A stretch of 64,000 bases of DNA from Candidatus Saccharimonadota bacterium. Its GTDB lineage: Bacteria > Patescibacteriota > Saccharimonadia > Saccharimonadales > Saccharimonadaceae. Positions 1 to 10,312 of the stretch are shown here, in pieces. The notes beneath the pieces are model-generated. The model saw only the letters and a program-made list of their open reading frames with translations. It was not told the origin of the DNA and ran no database searches. The stretch's first letter is position 1, and every line of letters begins with the position of its first letter. Location: contig JAFWJH010000004.1 in assembly GCA_017511645.1 (NCBI GenBank), positions 1 to 64,000 on the forward strand, given 5' to 3'. The position numbers were made by a program, and so were the translations under genes.

Positions 1-17
1 CTAGCTATTCTAGCCAT
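1..17 (-). CDS. rpsM: 30S ribosomal protein uS13, 5' end only
   Basis: Only the first five codons (MARIA) and two bases lie in the window; the gene continues past position 1. MARIAG is the usual start of uS13, which sits in the 30S head and contacts the P-site tRNA. It begins 5 bases after the rpmJ stop, the normal order infA-rpmJ-rpsM. The call rests on this short match plus gene order. Confidence 0.75.
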
Positions 18-22
18 ATATT

Positions 23-139
23 TTAACCCTGCCTTTGCTTATTCTTAGGTTTTTTCTTGTTGATGACACGAAGCACACCTTTGCGGCGCACAATAATGTC
101 ATCGGGGGAGATTTTTTTAACACTTGCACGTACTTTCAT
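23..139 (-). CDS. rpmJ: 50S ribosomal protein bL36, cysteine-free form
   Basis: A 38-residue basic protein starting [10 protein letters not shown] and ending KQRQG, the characteristic ends of bL36, a small 50S protein. The classical zinc ribbon (three Cys and one His) is absent: the positions read SPDD and NKKKPK. This is therefore the 'C-minus' type, which folds without zinc. The start is set by an AGGAAAGG ribosome binding site 10-17 bases upstream. It lies between infA and rpsM, the normal order. Confidence 0.93.
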   Translation of the reverse strand: MKVRASVKKISPDDIIVRRKGVLRVINKKKPKNKQRQG

Positions 140-164
140 AGTGTCAAAATATCCTTTCCTGTTA

Positions 165-197
165 AGTTGCACATTCTACTCTACTTTTAACTTTTTG
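165..197 (-). promoter_or_regulatory. possible internal promoter for rpmJ-rpsM
   Basis: In the infA-rpmJ gap the minus strand reads TTGCAA, 16 bases, then TAGAAT. The -35 matches 4 of 6 consensus bases and the -10 matches 5 of 6. It overlaps the hairpin region described next. Moderate match only. Confidence 0.35.
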
Positions 198-231
198 CAA
201 ATAAGTTAAAAGTGTTGTAAAAATTACAACA
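183..231. repeat. two adjacent perfect hairpins between infA and rpmJ
   Basis: ACTTTTAACTT (183-193) pairs perfectly with 203-213 across a 9-base loop. TGTTGTAA (213-220) pairs with 224-231 across a 3-base loop. They are AT-rich with no strong U-tract, so an mRNA processing or attenuation role is as likely as termination. Confidence 0.5.
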
Positions 232-238
232 TTTAATA

Positions 239-463
239 TTAATCTTTGAGTCGAAAACTGATTCTGCCCTTTGTAAGATCGTAAGGAGTTAACTCAACCT
301 CGACCCTGTCACCCGGCACAAGACGAATATAGTTTTTACGCATTCGTCCGCTCATATGGGCAACAATAATATGACCATTCTCGAGTTCAACCCGAAATTG
401 GGTATTTGGCAACGCCTCAACGACACTACCCGTGAGTTTAATCACTTCCTTTTGACTAGCCAT
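239..463 (-). CDS. infA: translation initiation factor IF-1
   Basis: A 74-residue single S1/OB-fold protein, the standard IF-1 length. Recognisable stretches are [32 protein letters not shown] and [19 protein letters not shown]-1 occupies the 30S A site during initiation with IF-2 and IF-3. It lies downstream of secY and the sortase; adk and map, which usually sit between secY and infA, are absent. No clear Shine-Dalgarno sequence precedes the ATG. Confidence 0.97.
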   Translation of the reverse strand: MASQKEVIKLTGSVVEALPNTQFRVELENGHIIVAHMSGRMRKNYIRLVPGDRVEVELTPYDLTKGRISFRLKD

Positions 464-526
464 AAATTACATATCAATCTTATCATAAAACTTACCAAAT
501 GTAAAGCACGATTTTTAATTTTTCAC

Positions 527-1207
527 TTAATCCACTAGCACCGCACGAGTAAACTGCCGCGATAAATAAGTCCCCTGCTGCTGTGACCATTCACCAGTAC
601 AAGAAATCAATGTCATCGACTCTACACCTGGCTCCGGAGAACGCGCCGCCACTGCCATATAGGCATCCGCATCTGCTAATGCCACCGCTTCGTTTTCTAC
701 TACTCGGTAATTAAATACTAAACCATCACCTCGCTCTACTGTAATGATGTCACCTTCTACAAGATCTGGTAGATTTTTGAATACACCCAACACACGTGGT
801 CCACCATTATGCCCGTCTATTATCATCGTACCGCCGAAGCCAGGCTTGCCCGAAGCTTCATACCAACCCACATCAAAAATATTATTTGGTGTGGCCAGCT
901 CACCGCTCGCATTTACTCCCATCGGTAAGATCCGCGCTCGGGTAATACCTAATTTATCAATTTTGAGATAGCGTGGCCGATCTGGCGCTACGGTATATTC
1001 GCGCACTTCAATGTCTGTCGGCTCTACCTCGATTAGTTCTTCACTGCTATTATCTTCTACCGCGGCGCGCTCGCTACCCTCTTTCTCGGTATAGTAGCTG
1101 TTTTCAAATGTCGCCACCTTGACCAAGAACACCAAAAACAATATTCCTAGCACCGACCATATCGCCCACCTTGTGATTTTGCGCCAACCCTTAATCTTCA
1201 AGCTCAT
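527..1207 (-). CDS. sortase (class E/F-like transpeptidase)
   Basis: A 226-residue membrane-anchored sortase. Residues 12-34 form one transmembrane helix, followed by an acidic linker and the sortase barrel. Catalytic residues are visible: H133 in IDGHNGG, C203 in LISCTGEW and an Arg (R217 or R221) near the C terminus. Sortases cleave a C-terminal sorting signal and attach surface proteins to the envelope. The start overlaps the secY stop by 17 bases, so translation is probably coupled to secY. No protein in this window ends in a clear LPxTG-type signal, so its substrates lie elsewhere or use another motif. The exact class is uncertain. Confidence 0.88.
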   Translation of the reverse strand: MSLKIKGWRKITRWAIWSVLGILFLVFLVKVATFENSYYTEKEGSERAAVEDNSSEELIEVEPTDIEVREYTVAPDRPRYLKIDKLGITRARILPMGVNASGELATPNNIFDVGWYEASGKPGFGGTMIIDGHNGGPRVLGVFKNLPDLVEGDIITVERGDGLVFNYRVVENEAVALADADAYMAVAARSPEPGVESMTLISCTGEWSQQQGTYLSRQFTRAVLVD

Positions 1208-2624
1208 TATTGAAATCGTCGTATGTTATCATTAATGCGCGCGAATCTAGCGACCTTAGATTCTCGAGTGCCACCGTCACTACAATCAGAAGCCCAGTAC
1301 CAGAGATTGACAACCCAATCGGCGCCCCTGTTATCACAATAAAGATATAATCTGTAATAAACGGCAACATCGCGATAAGCCCCAGCGCCAACGCACCAAA
1401 CAGATCTAGATGATTTACCACCTTACCTAGATATTTTGCAGTCGCAATACCTGGCCGTACCCCCTCAATAAACCCACCTTGTTTTTGTAGGTTATCCGCA
1501 ATTTCTTTGGTGTTAAAGATAATCGAAGTGTAAAAATAGGTAAACATAAATACTAGTAAGAAATACATTGCTGGATACACAAACCATTGTCCGGTAATAC
1601 CATCTGGGTACATTGACTGGAAATTGTTCGCCGACGGCGCCGAAAACACCGTCACCAAAGTCTCACCTACTTCATTACCTGGATTTATCGTAGTAATCAC
1701 CTGCCCTACTAATGCTGGCAAAGATAGAAACGCCGTCGCAAAAATTACTGGAATTACACCCGCCGCAATCATCTTAATCGGCAAGATTGACTTAATACCA
1801 CCATAAGACGAGTTACCATGTACACGCTTAGCATAATTAATCGTAATAATACGCTGCGCTTCGTTAAGCTTTACCAAGAAATAAATCACTACAATCATCG
1901 CCACCGCAAACCCTAACACGATCCAAAATATCGTCGGATTTACCGGTAGCTCTAACCAACCAAACAAGTCCAGCGACCCTTCACTCGTATCAAACAGCGC
2001 ACTACCAAGCGACGCCATCGTAGTAGGTAGTTGAGAGATAATCGAAGCAAAGATTAAGGTCGAGATACCATTACCAATTCCCTGCTCGGTGATTAGTTCA
2101 CCCATCCACATCAAAATCAAAGACCCCGCTGTCATCGCCGTGACAGACAAAGCCCAATCACCCGCCGTAGGCGTAAACTCAGTTGCCACATTTGCCGCTA
2201 CTGTCGACTGATACAAAATAAAGATATAAGCAATCGACTGAATAATAGCTAACGGCACAGTGAGGATCCGCGTCCATTGATTAATTTTGCGGCGACCTGT
2301 TTCACCATCATTTGATAGTTCTTCGAGCGACGGAATAGCCTTAGTGAGAAGCTGCACCACGATAGACCCAGTAATGTACGGCGAAAGTCCTACCAAAATA
2401 ATACTAAACGATGCTAAACCGCCACCAGAGATCAAGTTCAAGAAATTAGAAAAGTCAGACTTTTCTAGTAAATTAGACACTGCCTCTTTAAACGTAGCAG
2501 CATCACCCATTGGCACCGGAATCTGTGCTAACAATCTATAAGCTACCAAGATTCCTAAAATAATCATCACACGCTTTAGCATGTCCTTGTTTTTGAGTGA
2601 CTTAAAAATCGTTTTGAAATGCAT
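1191..2624 (-). CDS. secY: protein translocase channel subunit SecY
   Basis: A 477-residue polytopic membrane protein with about ten hydrophobic segments. It forms the SecYEG channel through which SecA drives proteins. The N terminus (KSLKNKDMLKRVMIILGILVAYRLLAQIPVP), the plug region GGGLASFSIILVGLSPYI, and QRIITINYAKRVHG in the cytoplasmic loop are typical. The start has the binding site AAGAGG 5 bases upstream. It opens a separate transcription unit, 36 kb from rplO, its usual neighbour in the spc operon. Confidence 0.97.
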   Translation of the reverse strand: MHFKTIFKSLKNKDMLKRVMIILGILVAYRLLAQIPVPMGDAATFKEAVSNLLEKSDFSNFLNLISGGGLASFSIILVGLSPYITGSIVVQLLTKAIPSLEELSNDGETGRRKINQWTRILTVPLAIIQSIAYIFILYQSTVAANVATEFTPTAGDWALSVTAMTAGSLILMWMGELITEQGIGNGISTLIFASIISQLPTTMASLGSALFDTSEGSLDLFGWLELPVNPTIFWIVLGFAVAMIVVIYFLVKLNEAQRIITINYAKRVHGNSSYGGIKSILPIKMIAAGVIPVIFATAFLSLPALVGQVITTINPGNEVGETLVTVFSAPSANNFQSMYPDGITGQWFVYPAMYFLLVFMFTYFYTSIIFNTKEIADNLQKQGGFIEGVRPGIATAKYLGKVVNHLDLFGALALGLIAMLPFITDYIFIVITGAPIGLSISGTGLLIVVTVALENLRSLDSRALMITYDDFNNELED

Positions 2625-2649
2625 AAAACCTCTTGAATAACTAACTACA

Positions 2650-2678
2650 ATAATAGCATACTGCTACATAAAAAACAA
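2650..2678 (-). promoter_or_regulatory. promoter of the secY operon
   Basis: Minus strand TTGTTT, 17 bases, TATTAT, with TATGC before the -10 (extended -10). The -35 box lies inside the U-tract of the rpoC terminator, so terminator and promoter are fused. Confidence 0.6.
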
Positions 2679-2707
2679 CCAAAACCCCATACAAGATGGG
2701 GCTTTGG
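2669..2707 (-). terminator. terminator of rpoBC
   Basis: A 12-bp stem (2679-2690 with 696-707, one G-U pair on the RNA) and a 5-base loop, followed on the minus strand by a T-rich tract. Confidence 0.8.
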
Positions 2708-2720
2708 CTATTTTTATTTT

Positions 2721-5700
2721 TTAAAGATTTTCTAAATCTTCTTCTGTTGGTATTTTGGTATCCGATGTCTCAAAATCTTCGATTGGCGCAACACCCGTAC
2801 CCACCGGAATCTTGCGACCGATAATCACATTTTCCTTGAGACCACGTAGGTGATCAACCCGGCCATTAATCGCCGCGTTAATAAGTACACGTGTAGTATC
2901 TTGGAATGATGCTGCCGACAAGAACGAATCTGAGAAAATCGACACCTTGGTAATACCAAGTAGCAGGTTAGTATAGGTTGCTGGCTCTTTCCCAGCCGCC
3001 TCAAGCTCTTTGTTTACCTGGCTGACCGCAGCCTTGGATGTAATATCACCAGCTACAAACTCCGAATCGCCTGGATCGTTGATTTGTACACGTGAGAACA
3101 TCTGGCGAACCAAGATCTCAAGGTGTTTTGGCGAGATTTCGTGACCTTGCGCCGCATACACATTAAGAACATCGTTCATAATATAGCGCTCAGTCGCCTC
3201 TACGCCCTTATACTTCAGCAAATCTTGTAGATTTAGAGAGCCAGTAGTTAATCTATCGCCAGCCTTAACGCTATCGTTAGACTTTACCACCATTTCGGCA
3301 TCACCTGGAATATCCATTTTAACCGAAGATTTCGCCGAAGACACCAAGATAATAGCATCTTTCACAAGTTCCACGATACCATCTTCTGGCGCCTTGACTG
3401 CTTCTTTGTCGCCACTCTTGCGAATCAAAGTAGCACCAGCTTTTACACTTTGACCGTCTTTAACCGCTGGTTTGCGACCATTAAGCTCAATTCTATTAAT
3501 CTCACCAGATTGTGGAGTAATCTGTACTACGTAGTGATTACCGTCTTCCCAAATCTCTACTACACCATCAATAGGCGAGACAAAGGCCTGACCCTTCGGT
3601 GTACGAGCTTCGAGAAGCTCTTCCACACGTGGAAGACCACGCGCAATTGCACCCGAACCAGCCACACCAGAGCCGTGCTTAGTATCAAGCGTAAGCTGAG
3701 TACCTGGCTCACCGAGAGATTGCGCCGCAATTACACCTACCGGCTCATTTGCCGCTACAAGCTCACGGGTCGACATATCTACACCATAAGCCTTGCGTGG
3801 CACACCATCTACCGCAGTGGTTGAAAGGATAGATTGAATTTTTACCTCATTAACCTTCTCATCTGCTTCGATTTGTTCAGCCATTTCTTTAGTGATTAGC
3901 TCATCCGCTTCTAGGTAGCCTGGTACCGGCTCAGCCGTATAGCGTCCAGTGATCCTCGCCGCAAAACCAATGCCCGAAAGCTCGGTTTCGTTGCGATACA
4001 CTGTAAAGCCTGGATCCTCGGCCTCTTCGTCGGTAGTAAACACATCTTGCGACACATCTACAAGACGACGTGTGAGATAACCAGAGTCAGCCGTACGTAG
4101 CGCCGTAGACACCTGACCCTGACGCGCGCCACGAGTTGCAATAAAGGATTCTAGGGTATTTAGACCCTTCTTATACGAAGACTTCACCGGAAGCTCAATT
4201 TCATTGTTATTAATATCCACCATGATGCCAATCTCTGCCGAGGCGAGCTTGATGTTGGAAATATTACCACGCGCGCCCGAGTTCACCATCACCGCAATAT
4301 CGGTATCCATTTCTGCAAGCTTACCTTGCAAGAACTCAGAAATTTGCTTATCAATATCACGCCAGTTGTTAACAGTTAATTTATGTCTCTCTTCTTCAGT
4401 TACCAAACCATCATTAAATTGTTGCTGGATCAACGCCGTCTTTGCATCACCTTCGGCAATAAAGTCATCAATTTCGTCGTAAGTTGGATAATCATCTTTT
4501 GCAGTAGAAATTGAAGCAATCGTTTCGTATTCAAAAGCGAGATCTTTTAGATCATCAGCAGTTTTTACCATTACTTCCGAACCATAAAGGTCGAAAATAT
4601 TAGCCATCACCTTAGATAAGTGTTTCTTTGTTTGGACTGAGTTATCATACGGATAATCTTTTGGCAAAATCTCATTGAAGATCACGCGTCCCAAAGTAGT
4701 GTCACGAATTTCACGCTTAGCAAACACCCGAATTGGCGTCTGGAGGGCGATAATACCCTGATCATAAGCCATCTCTGCTTCGTATACAGATGAGAATACC
4801 TTTGGCTCACCCTGATCAGTACCAGGCTTGTCATAAGTCAAATAGTAAGCACCGAGTACTACGTCCTGGTAAATAGCTAGTACCGGAGAACCGTCCGCTG
4901 GCTTTAGTAAGTTCTTACCTGCCGACATCAATTCTCTAGCTTCTGCCAGCGCTGCATCAGAAAGTGGTAGATGCACCGCCATTTGGTCACCATCATAGTC
5001 AGCGTTAAAGCCCGACGCTACAAGTGGATGAAGCTTGATAGCCTTACCGTCAATCAAACGTGGCTGGAATGCCTGCACGCTCAAACGGTGAAGTGATGGA
5101 GCACGGTTCAAGAGTACATATTTGCCCTTAATTACCTCGTCCAACGCATCCCATACGATAGTTTCTTTTGCTTCAATCAAGCGTGATGCTGCACGAATGT
5201 TGTTGGCATATTCATTACCTATAAGCCACGAAATCACAAATGGTTTAAAGAGTTCTAGCGCCATTTGCTTTGGCAAACCACACTCGTTGAGCTTTAGCTC
5301 TGGGCCTACCACGATCACCGAACGACCAGAGTAGTCTACACGCTTACCAAGAAGATTTTGGCGGAAACGCCCTTGCTTACCCTTGAGAAGATCAGACAAA
5401 GACTTTAGTTTACGCCGACCATTAGTAGAGTTCGCACCTCTCGAGCCATGCGCTGCCGAGTTGTCGATCAAGGCATCGACCGCCTCTTGCAACATACGCA
5501 TTTCGTTACGACAAATCACCTCTGGCGCATTTAAATCTAGTAGTTTCTTCAAACGATTGTTACGATTGATCACACGACGATAAAGGTCATTTAAGTCTGA
5601 AGTCGCAAACCGACCACCAGGCAAAGCAATCATTGGACGTAAATCTGGTGGAATTACCGGAATCACAGTCAAAATCAAATCTTCTGGCTTAATTCCAGCT

Positions 5701-6554
5701 GCCTGCATCCCCTCTAAGGTCTTCAAGCGCTTTTGGATCTTCTTTTCTTTTTGACCCTTAGCTTCCTCTTCTTCTTTATGCAAATCTTCGATCAATTTAT
5801 CTAAATCGATTTCATCAAGCATTTTCTTAATTGCTGTCGCACCCATCTCTACAGTAATCAAATCTTCATATTCTTCTGGCAAATTACGATATTCTACTTC
5901 CGTAATTACGCCACCTTTCTTGAACGATTCTAGGGTGGACTTGCGCGCTTGATAATCATCTTCTAATTCCTTGAGCTCCTTAGTTTGCTCTTCGGCTAGA
6001 GATTTCACATCAGCGTTTTCTTCTTTAGCAGCTTTTTCGTAGCGCAATTTAATAGCATCGCGCGCTGCATTGGTTTGTTTTTCCAAATCTTCTAGGGTCT
6101 TAGCAATCTCATCCGTCTTAGTATCGGTTATAAGATAAGTCGCAAAGTACACTACCTTCTCGATATTTTTCACTGTAATATCAAGTAGTAATGACAAAGC
6201 CGAAGGAATACCACGCATAAACCAGATATGTGCCACTGGTGCAGCTAGTGCAATATGACCCATCCGTTCACGCCTAGTAATAGATTTAGTTACTAAGTTA
6301 CCTTCTTTATCTACCGCTGCCTCACGCGACCTCACACCCTTTAATTTGCTATCGTGTGGGTTAATGTCCTTGGTTGGCCCAAAGATCCGTTCACAGAACA
6401 AACCATCACGCTCTGGCTTTTGGGTACGATAATTGATAGTTTCTGGCTTCGTAACTTCGCCATAGCTCCAGTTCAAGATGTCGTCGCGGCTGGCCACTGT
6501 CAACCTAATCGAATCAAAATCCGAAGCGCTAATAAAATTATCCATCCACGCCAT
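2721..6554 (-). CDS. rpoC: RNA polymerase beta' subunit
   Basis: A 1277-residue beta' subunit, the catalytic half of RNA polymerase. The Mg-binding loop reads NADYDGD (Tyr in place of the usual Phe). Bridge-helix and trigger-loop regions ([16 protein letters not shown]) are recognisable. Both zinc sites are gone: after [10 protein letters not shown] the usual four-Cys knuckle is replaced by a Cys-free stretch (residues about 63-88), and the second site near [14 protein letters not shown] and KAYGVDM has no Cys. I place the start at 6554, not at upstream in-frame ATGs, because GGAGAGGAGTT lies just before it and it follows the rpoB stop directly. Confidence 0.97.
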   Translation of the reverse strand: MAWMDNFISASDFDSIRLTVASRDDILNWSYGEVTKPETINYRTQKPERDGLFCERIFGPTKDINPHDSKLKGVRSREAAVDKEGNLVTKSITRRERMGHIALAAPVAHIWFMRGIPSALSLLLDITVKNIEKVVYFATYLITDTKTDEIAKTLEDLEKQTNAARDAIKLRYEKAAKEENADVKSLAEEQTKELKELEDDYQARKSTLESFKKGGVITEVEYRNLPEEYEDLITVEMGATAIKKMLDEIDLDKLIEDLHKEEEEAKGQKEKKIQKRLKTLEGMQAAGIKPEDLILTVIPVIPPDLRPMIALPGGRFATSDLNDLYRRVINRNNRLKKLLDLNAPEVICRNEMRMLQEAVDALIDNSAAHGSRGANSTNGRRKLKSLSDLLKGKQGRFRQNLLGKRVDYSGRSVIVVGPELKLNECGLPKQMALELFKPFVISWLIGNEYANNIRAASRLIEAKETIVWDALDEVIKGKYVLLNRAPSLHRLSVQAFQPRLIDGKAIKLHPLVASGFNADYDGDQMAVHLPLSDAALAEARELMSAGKNLLKPADGSPVLAIYQDVVLGAYYLTYDKPGTDQGEPKVFSSVYEAEMAYDQGIIALQTPIRVFAKREIRDTTLGRVIFNEILPKDYPYDNSVQTKKHLSKVMANIFDLYGSEVMVKTADDLKDLAFEYETIASISTAKDDYPTYDEIDDFIAEGDAKTALIQQQFNDGLVTEEERHKLTVNNWRDIDKQISEFLQGKLAEMDTDIAVMVNSGARGNISNIKLASAEIGIMVDINNNEIELPVKSSYKKGLNTLESFIATRGARQGQVSTALRTADSGYLTRRLVDVSQDVFTTDEEAEDPGFTVYRNETELSGIGFAARITGRYTAEPVPGYLEADELITKEMAEQIEADEKVNEVKIQSILSTTAVDGVPRKAYGVDMSTRELVAANEPVGVIAAQSLGEPGTQLTLDTKHGSGVAGSGAIARGLPRVEELLEARTPKGQAFVSPIDGVVEIWEDGNHYVVQITPQSGEINRIELNGRKPAVKDGQSVKAGATLIRKSGDKEAVKAPEDGIVELVKDAIILVSSAKSSVKMDIPGDAEMVVKSNDSVKAGDRLTTGSLNLQDLLKYKGVEATERYIMNDVLNVYAAQGHEISPKHLEILVRQMFSRVQINDPGDSEFVAGDITSKAAVSQVNKELEAAGKEPATYTNLLLGITKVSIFSDSFLSAASFQDTTRVLINAAINGRVDHLRGLKENVIIGRKIPVGTGVAPIEDFETSDTKIPTEEDLENL

Positions 6555-6555
6555 A

Positions 6556-9500
6556 TTAGAACTCCTCTCCGAGATCAACTGCACCATCACCTTCGTCGAC
6601 CTCTGTTATTTCAATACCTTCTTCCGCCATCATCGCCTCAGCTTCATCATCGTCGAGATCGAGGATCTGCGGTTCAGTATCTTTTTTATGTTGATCATAG
6701 ATGGATTGATCATCTTTTGATTTTTCAATTTCTTTCGAAGTCTTTTCGATTACATCGCCAGCATCAGCTGCTTCACCATGATCCAAAAGATCTACTTTAA
6801 GACCCAAGCCCTGAAGCTCTTTCACAAGCACATTAAAGCCTTCTGGCAACTTTGGACCTTCAATTGGCTCATGTTTAATAATTGCTTCATAAGCCTTCGC
6901 GCGCCCATAAACATCATCCGACTTAATCGTCAACATCTCTTGAAGAGTGGTTGCAGCGCCATAAGCTTCAAGCGCCCAGACTTCCATTTCCCCGAAACGC
7001 TGACCACCATTTTGTGCCTTACCGCCAAGTGGCTGTTGTGTCACCATTGTATACGGACCGGTCGAACGTGCATGAATCTTATCTTCTACCATGTGGTGAA
7101 GTTTCAGCATGTGCATAATACCAACCGAAGTTCTCTCTTCAAATGGCTCACCGGTCAAGCCGTCAAATAGTTGAATACGACCATCTTCATCGAAGCCAGC
7201 TTTTTTGAGCTCTTCTGAAATCTTTTCATCTGGCACACCATTAAAGGATGGTGTTGCCACCTTATAGCCTAGCGCCTTTGCCGCCATACCAAGATGAGTT
7301 TCAAAGAGCTGGCCTAGATTCATACGTGAAGGCACACCCATTGGTGAAAGCACGATATCAATTGGCGTACCATCCGCCATAAACGGCATGTCTTCCACTG
7401 GAAGCACACGAGAAACTACACCCTTGTTACCATGACGCCCTGCCAGCTTATCGCCTACGCCAATCTTGCGCATTTCTGCCACAAAGATTTTAATCTGCAT
7501 AATCACGCCAGCCTTTAATTCGTGACCTTGCTCACGCGTATAGACGCGTACATCTACTACCTTACCGGTAGACGAACCATTCATACGCACCGAAGTATCA
7601 CGTACGTCTTTGGCTTTTTCACCAAAGATAGCGCGGAGCAATCTTTCCTCAGACGACAATTCTTGTTCACCCTTCGGTGTAATCTTACCCACCAAGATAT
7701 CACCATTCTTTACCTCCGAACCTACCGTCACAATACCATCTTCACCAAGATGCCGGAGAGAGTGTTCAGAAACATTTGGAATATCTCGTGTCACTTGCTC
7801 TGGGCCAAGCTTAGTTTCACGTACTTCTACATCAAAATCCTTAATATTAATTGAAGTCAAAGTATCGTCCTCAACCAAACGATTCGAAATCACAATCGCG
7901 TCGTCCATGTTGTAACCACGCCATGGCATAAATGCTACCAAGAGGTCACGACCAAGCGCAAGCTCGCCATCATTGATCGACGCACCTTCGATCAAGGTGT
8001 CACCCTTCTTTACCTTTTGACCACGTGCTACCACCGTGTGTTGGTTATAACAACGATCATCATTAGTCTTTTCAAAATGTTGTAACTTGTATTCAATGTC
8101 GCCACCTTTGTCATAAGTCACAATTACGCTGTCACCATCAGCCTTCTTTACTACACCGGCACCAGTAGCCATTATCAGCTGTGGAGTATTCTTAGCGACT
8201 TCACGCTCAATACCAGTACCTACTACTGGATTATCTTGACGAAGCAGCGGCACTGCCTGTTTCTGCATGGCGCAAGCCATTAGCGAGCGGTCAACACGGT
8301 TTTTCTCGACAAATGGAATTAAGCTAGCCGACACACCTAAGATCTCCTTGTGTGCCGCATCAATATGTGTCACATCCTTCGATTCTACCTGTGAAGGTGC
8401 CCCGTGCACCCGAGCCGACACCCAATCTTCTACAAACTTACCGTTTTTGTCTAGTTTTACCGACGCGTCAGCGATAATCATATCGTTTTCGGTATCAGCA
8501 TCCACATAGACAATCTCGTCGGTCACTTTACCATTCTTAACTACCCGATATGGTGCTTCAATAAAGCCATACTTATTAATCCGCGCATAGGTTGCGAAGT
8601 TCAATACAAGGCCCACGTTACCACCTTCCGGTGTTTCTACCGTACAAATACGACCGTAATGAGTAGGATGCGCATCACGCACATCAAATCCAGCTCGTTC
8701 ACGCGTCAAACCACCAGGACCCATCGAGCTCAAACGGCGCTTATGTGCGAGCTCAGAAAATGGGTTTACCTCGTCCATCAACTGTGAAAGCTGCGAAGTC
8801 GCAAAGAACTCTTTTACCGCAGCCACCACTGGGCGCGAGTTTAGAAGCTGTGAAGGCGTCACTTCTTCCAAGTTAGCCATCGACATCCGATCTAGAATAT
8901 TACGCTGTAAGCGTAGCATACCCAAGCGGAATTGTCTTTGTACCAGCTCGCCCACTAACTTCACTCGGCGATTGCTGAGCGAATCAATATCGTCAGCTGG
9001 CTCTTGCGTATTGTTCAAGCGAATAATCTCTGAAATAATCGCCACCACGTCATCCATCTGGAGAGTACGATGTGCCGGATTATTTGGCGTGTCTTTACCT
9101 AAGCGACGGTTAATCTTAAAACGACCCACGTCAGAATAATCATAGCGCTTCGGATCAAAGAAAGTCCGCTCAATCATGGATTTAGCGTTCTCTACCGTTG
9201 CTAAATCACCCGGGCGCAATCTACGATACACCTCTAAGAGAGCTTCACCCTGGCTGGAAGTCGTATCTTTCTCTAATGTCGCATCAATATAGCTCTTTTC
9301 GCCGTTATCAACTTTTTCAAAGCTCTTTTTAATCTCAGACTTGGTCATACCAAGAGCTCTAAGGAATGTCGTTACCGGAATCTTACGACGACGGTCGATT
9401 TTTACATACATTGCCCCATTCGCCGCAGTCTCAAACTCGAGCCAAGCACCACGCCCAGGAATAATCTTCGCACCATAATAGTTCTTAAGCCCGATCGTCT

Positions 9501-9936
9501 CAGCATTAAAGAATACCCCAGCCGAACGAATCAACTGCGATACAATCACGCGCTCGGTGCCGTTTATATTAAACGTCGCACGATCCGTCATCCATGGATA
9601 ATCACCAAAGTAAATATCTTGTTCCTTTTTCTGCCCAGTAGCCTTGTTTTCAAGCTCCACTAGAACATGCAAAGGCGCTTCATAGGTCGCAAGATTATAC
9701 TTCGCTTGTTCTTCAGTCTCCTTTGGATCCTTAAAATAATAATCTTTAAAACGGAGTGAAAGTTTTTGGCCGGTGTAATCATCAATCGGATTCAGCTCAG
9801 CAAAAACTTCCCGTAAGCCGTTTTTGACAAAGTCTTCCCAGGAATCTTTCTGATGTGCAGTCAGATCCGGGATAGGAAGTGCTTGGTCACCTTCGGTGAA
9901 GAACACTCTCTCACCTGCTTTCGGTTTTGTAGCCAT
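6556..9936 (-). CDS. rpoB: RNA polymerase beta subunit
   Basis: A 1126-residue beta subunit, close to the minimal bacterial length. Rifampicin-region and core motifs are readable: SQLSQLMDEVNPFSELAHKRRLS, GPGGLTRERAGFDVRDAHPTHYGRICTVETPEGGNVGL, GDKLAGRHGNKGVVSRVLPVEDMPF and QPLGGKAQNGGQRFGEMEVWALEAYGA. An acidic C-terminal tail follows. The ATG has AGAGGTAG upstream. rpoC begins one base after the stop, so the two are co-transcribed and translationally coupled. A 300-base leader with a terminator-like hairpin precedes it. Confidence 0.98.
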   Translation of the reverse strand: MATKPKAGERVFFTEGDQALPIPDLTAHQKDSWEDFVKNGLREVFAELNPIDDYTGQKLSLRFKDYYFKDPKETEEQAKYNLATYEAPLHVLVELENKATGQKKEQDIYFGDYPWMTDRATFNINGTERVIVSQLIRSAGVFFNAETIGLKNYYGAKIIPGRGAWLEFETAANGAMYVKIDRRRKIPVTTFLRALGMTKSEIKKSFEKVDNGEKSYIDATLEKDTTSSQGEALLEVYRRLRPGDLATVENAKSMIERTFFDPKRYDYSDVGRFKINRRLGKDTPNNPAHRTLQMDDVVAIISEIIRLNNTQEPADDIDSLSNRRVKLVGELVQRQFRLGMLRLQRNILDRMSMANLEEVTPSQLLNSRPVVAAVKEFFATSQLSQLMDEVNPFSELAHKRRLSSMGPGGLTRERAGFDVRDAHPTHYGRICTVETPEGGNVGLVLNFATYARINKYGFIEAPYRVVKNGKVTDEIVYVDADTENDMIIADASVKLDKNGKFVEDWVSARVHGAPSQVESKDVTHIDAAHKEILGVSASLIPFVEKNRVDRSLMACAMQKQAVPLLRQDNPVVGTGIEREVAKNTPQLIMATGAGVVKKADGDSVIVTYDKGGDIEYKLQHFEKTNDDRCYNQHTVVARGQKVKKGDTLIEGASINDGELALGRDLLVAFMPWRGYNMDDAIVISNRLVEDDTLTSINIKDFDVEVRETKLGPEQVTRDIPNVSEHSLRHLGEDGIVTVGSEVKNGDILVGKITPKGEQELSSEERLLRAIFGEKAKDVRDTSVRMNGSSTGKVVDVRVYTREQGHELKAGVIMQIKIFVAEMRKIGVGDKLAGRHGNKGVVSRVLPVEDMPFMADGTPIDIVLSPMGVPSRMNLGQLFETHLGMAAKALGYKVATPSFNGVPDEKISEELKKAGFDEDGRIQLFDGLTGEPFEERTSVGIMHMLKLHHMVEDKIHARSTGPYTMVTQQPLGGKAQNGGQRFGEMEVWALEAYGAATTLQEMLTIKSDDVYGRAKAYEAIIKHEPIEGPKLPEGFNVLVKELQGLGLKVDLLDHGEAADAGDVIEKTSKEIEKSKDDQSIYDQHKKDTEPQILDLDDDEAEAMMAEEGIEITEVDEGDGAVDLGEEF

Positions 9937-10149
9937 TCTACCTCTTTAATTATTAGTGTTTAGTATCTTTTTTGATGAGTCGGGAACAATGTGTGCCCAA
10001 AGTTTCCCAAATCATCTCAGCGCCGAAGATTACTGCCCAGTCTCCCCCTGAAAGTCGCCAGCTCTCACAAGATTACAAAAACAGGGCACACTACTTCTTG
10101 TATTCAAGAATAGCACACTTCCCCTCCTATTTCAATACTAATTTAACCA
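9937..10149 (-). promoter_or_regulatory. structured 5' leader of rpoBC
   Basis: This non-coding stretch separates the rpoB start from the leader hairpin at 10150. It holds a 6-bp hairpin (TTCTTG/CAAGAA near 10098-10113). A long-range 8-bp pair joins GTGTGCCC (9991-9998) to GGGCACAC (10084-10091) around a G-rich internal domain. I see no tRNA, no known riboswitch consensus and no convincing ORF. Confidence 0.5.
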
Positions 10150-10180
10150 AAAAATCGTCCCAACGAAAGACGATTTTTTA
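10150..10180 (-). terminator. terminator/attenuator hairpin in the rpoB leader
   Basis: AAAAAATCGTC (10150-10160) pairs perfectly with 10170-10180; both strands end in a T-run. It lies about 60 bases downstream of the predicted rpoB start site, so it may act as an attenuator; read the other way it is an ordinary terminator. Confidence 0.65.
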
Positions 10181-10244
10181 GACATAGATAAACTCTCAAC
10201 TCTTTATTGTTCAAGCCGACTCGCAGTTAGTTAGCTTATGTTTA

Positions 10245-10272
10245 ATTATACTCCTAATTTAATATAATACAA
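10245..10272 (-). promoter_or_regulatory. promoter of rpoBC
   Basis: Minus strand TTGTAT, 16 bases, TATAAT. The predicted start near 10238 gives a leader of about 300 nt. Confidence 0.65.
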
Positions 10273-10284
10273 GCCCTTTTTTAT

Positions 10285-10312
10285 AAAAATAACCCCCGAA
10301 GGAGTCATTTTT
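10285..10312 (-). terminator. terminator of khpA
   Basis: A 12-bp stem with a TTCG loop (minus strand) and a T-rich 3' arm. It overlaps the last base of the khpA stop codon. Confidence 0.8.
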
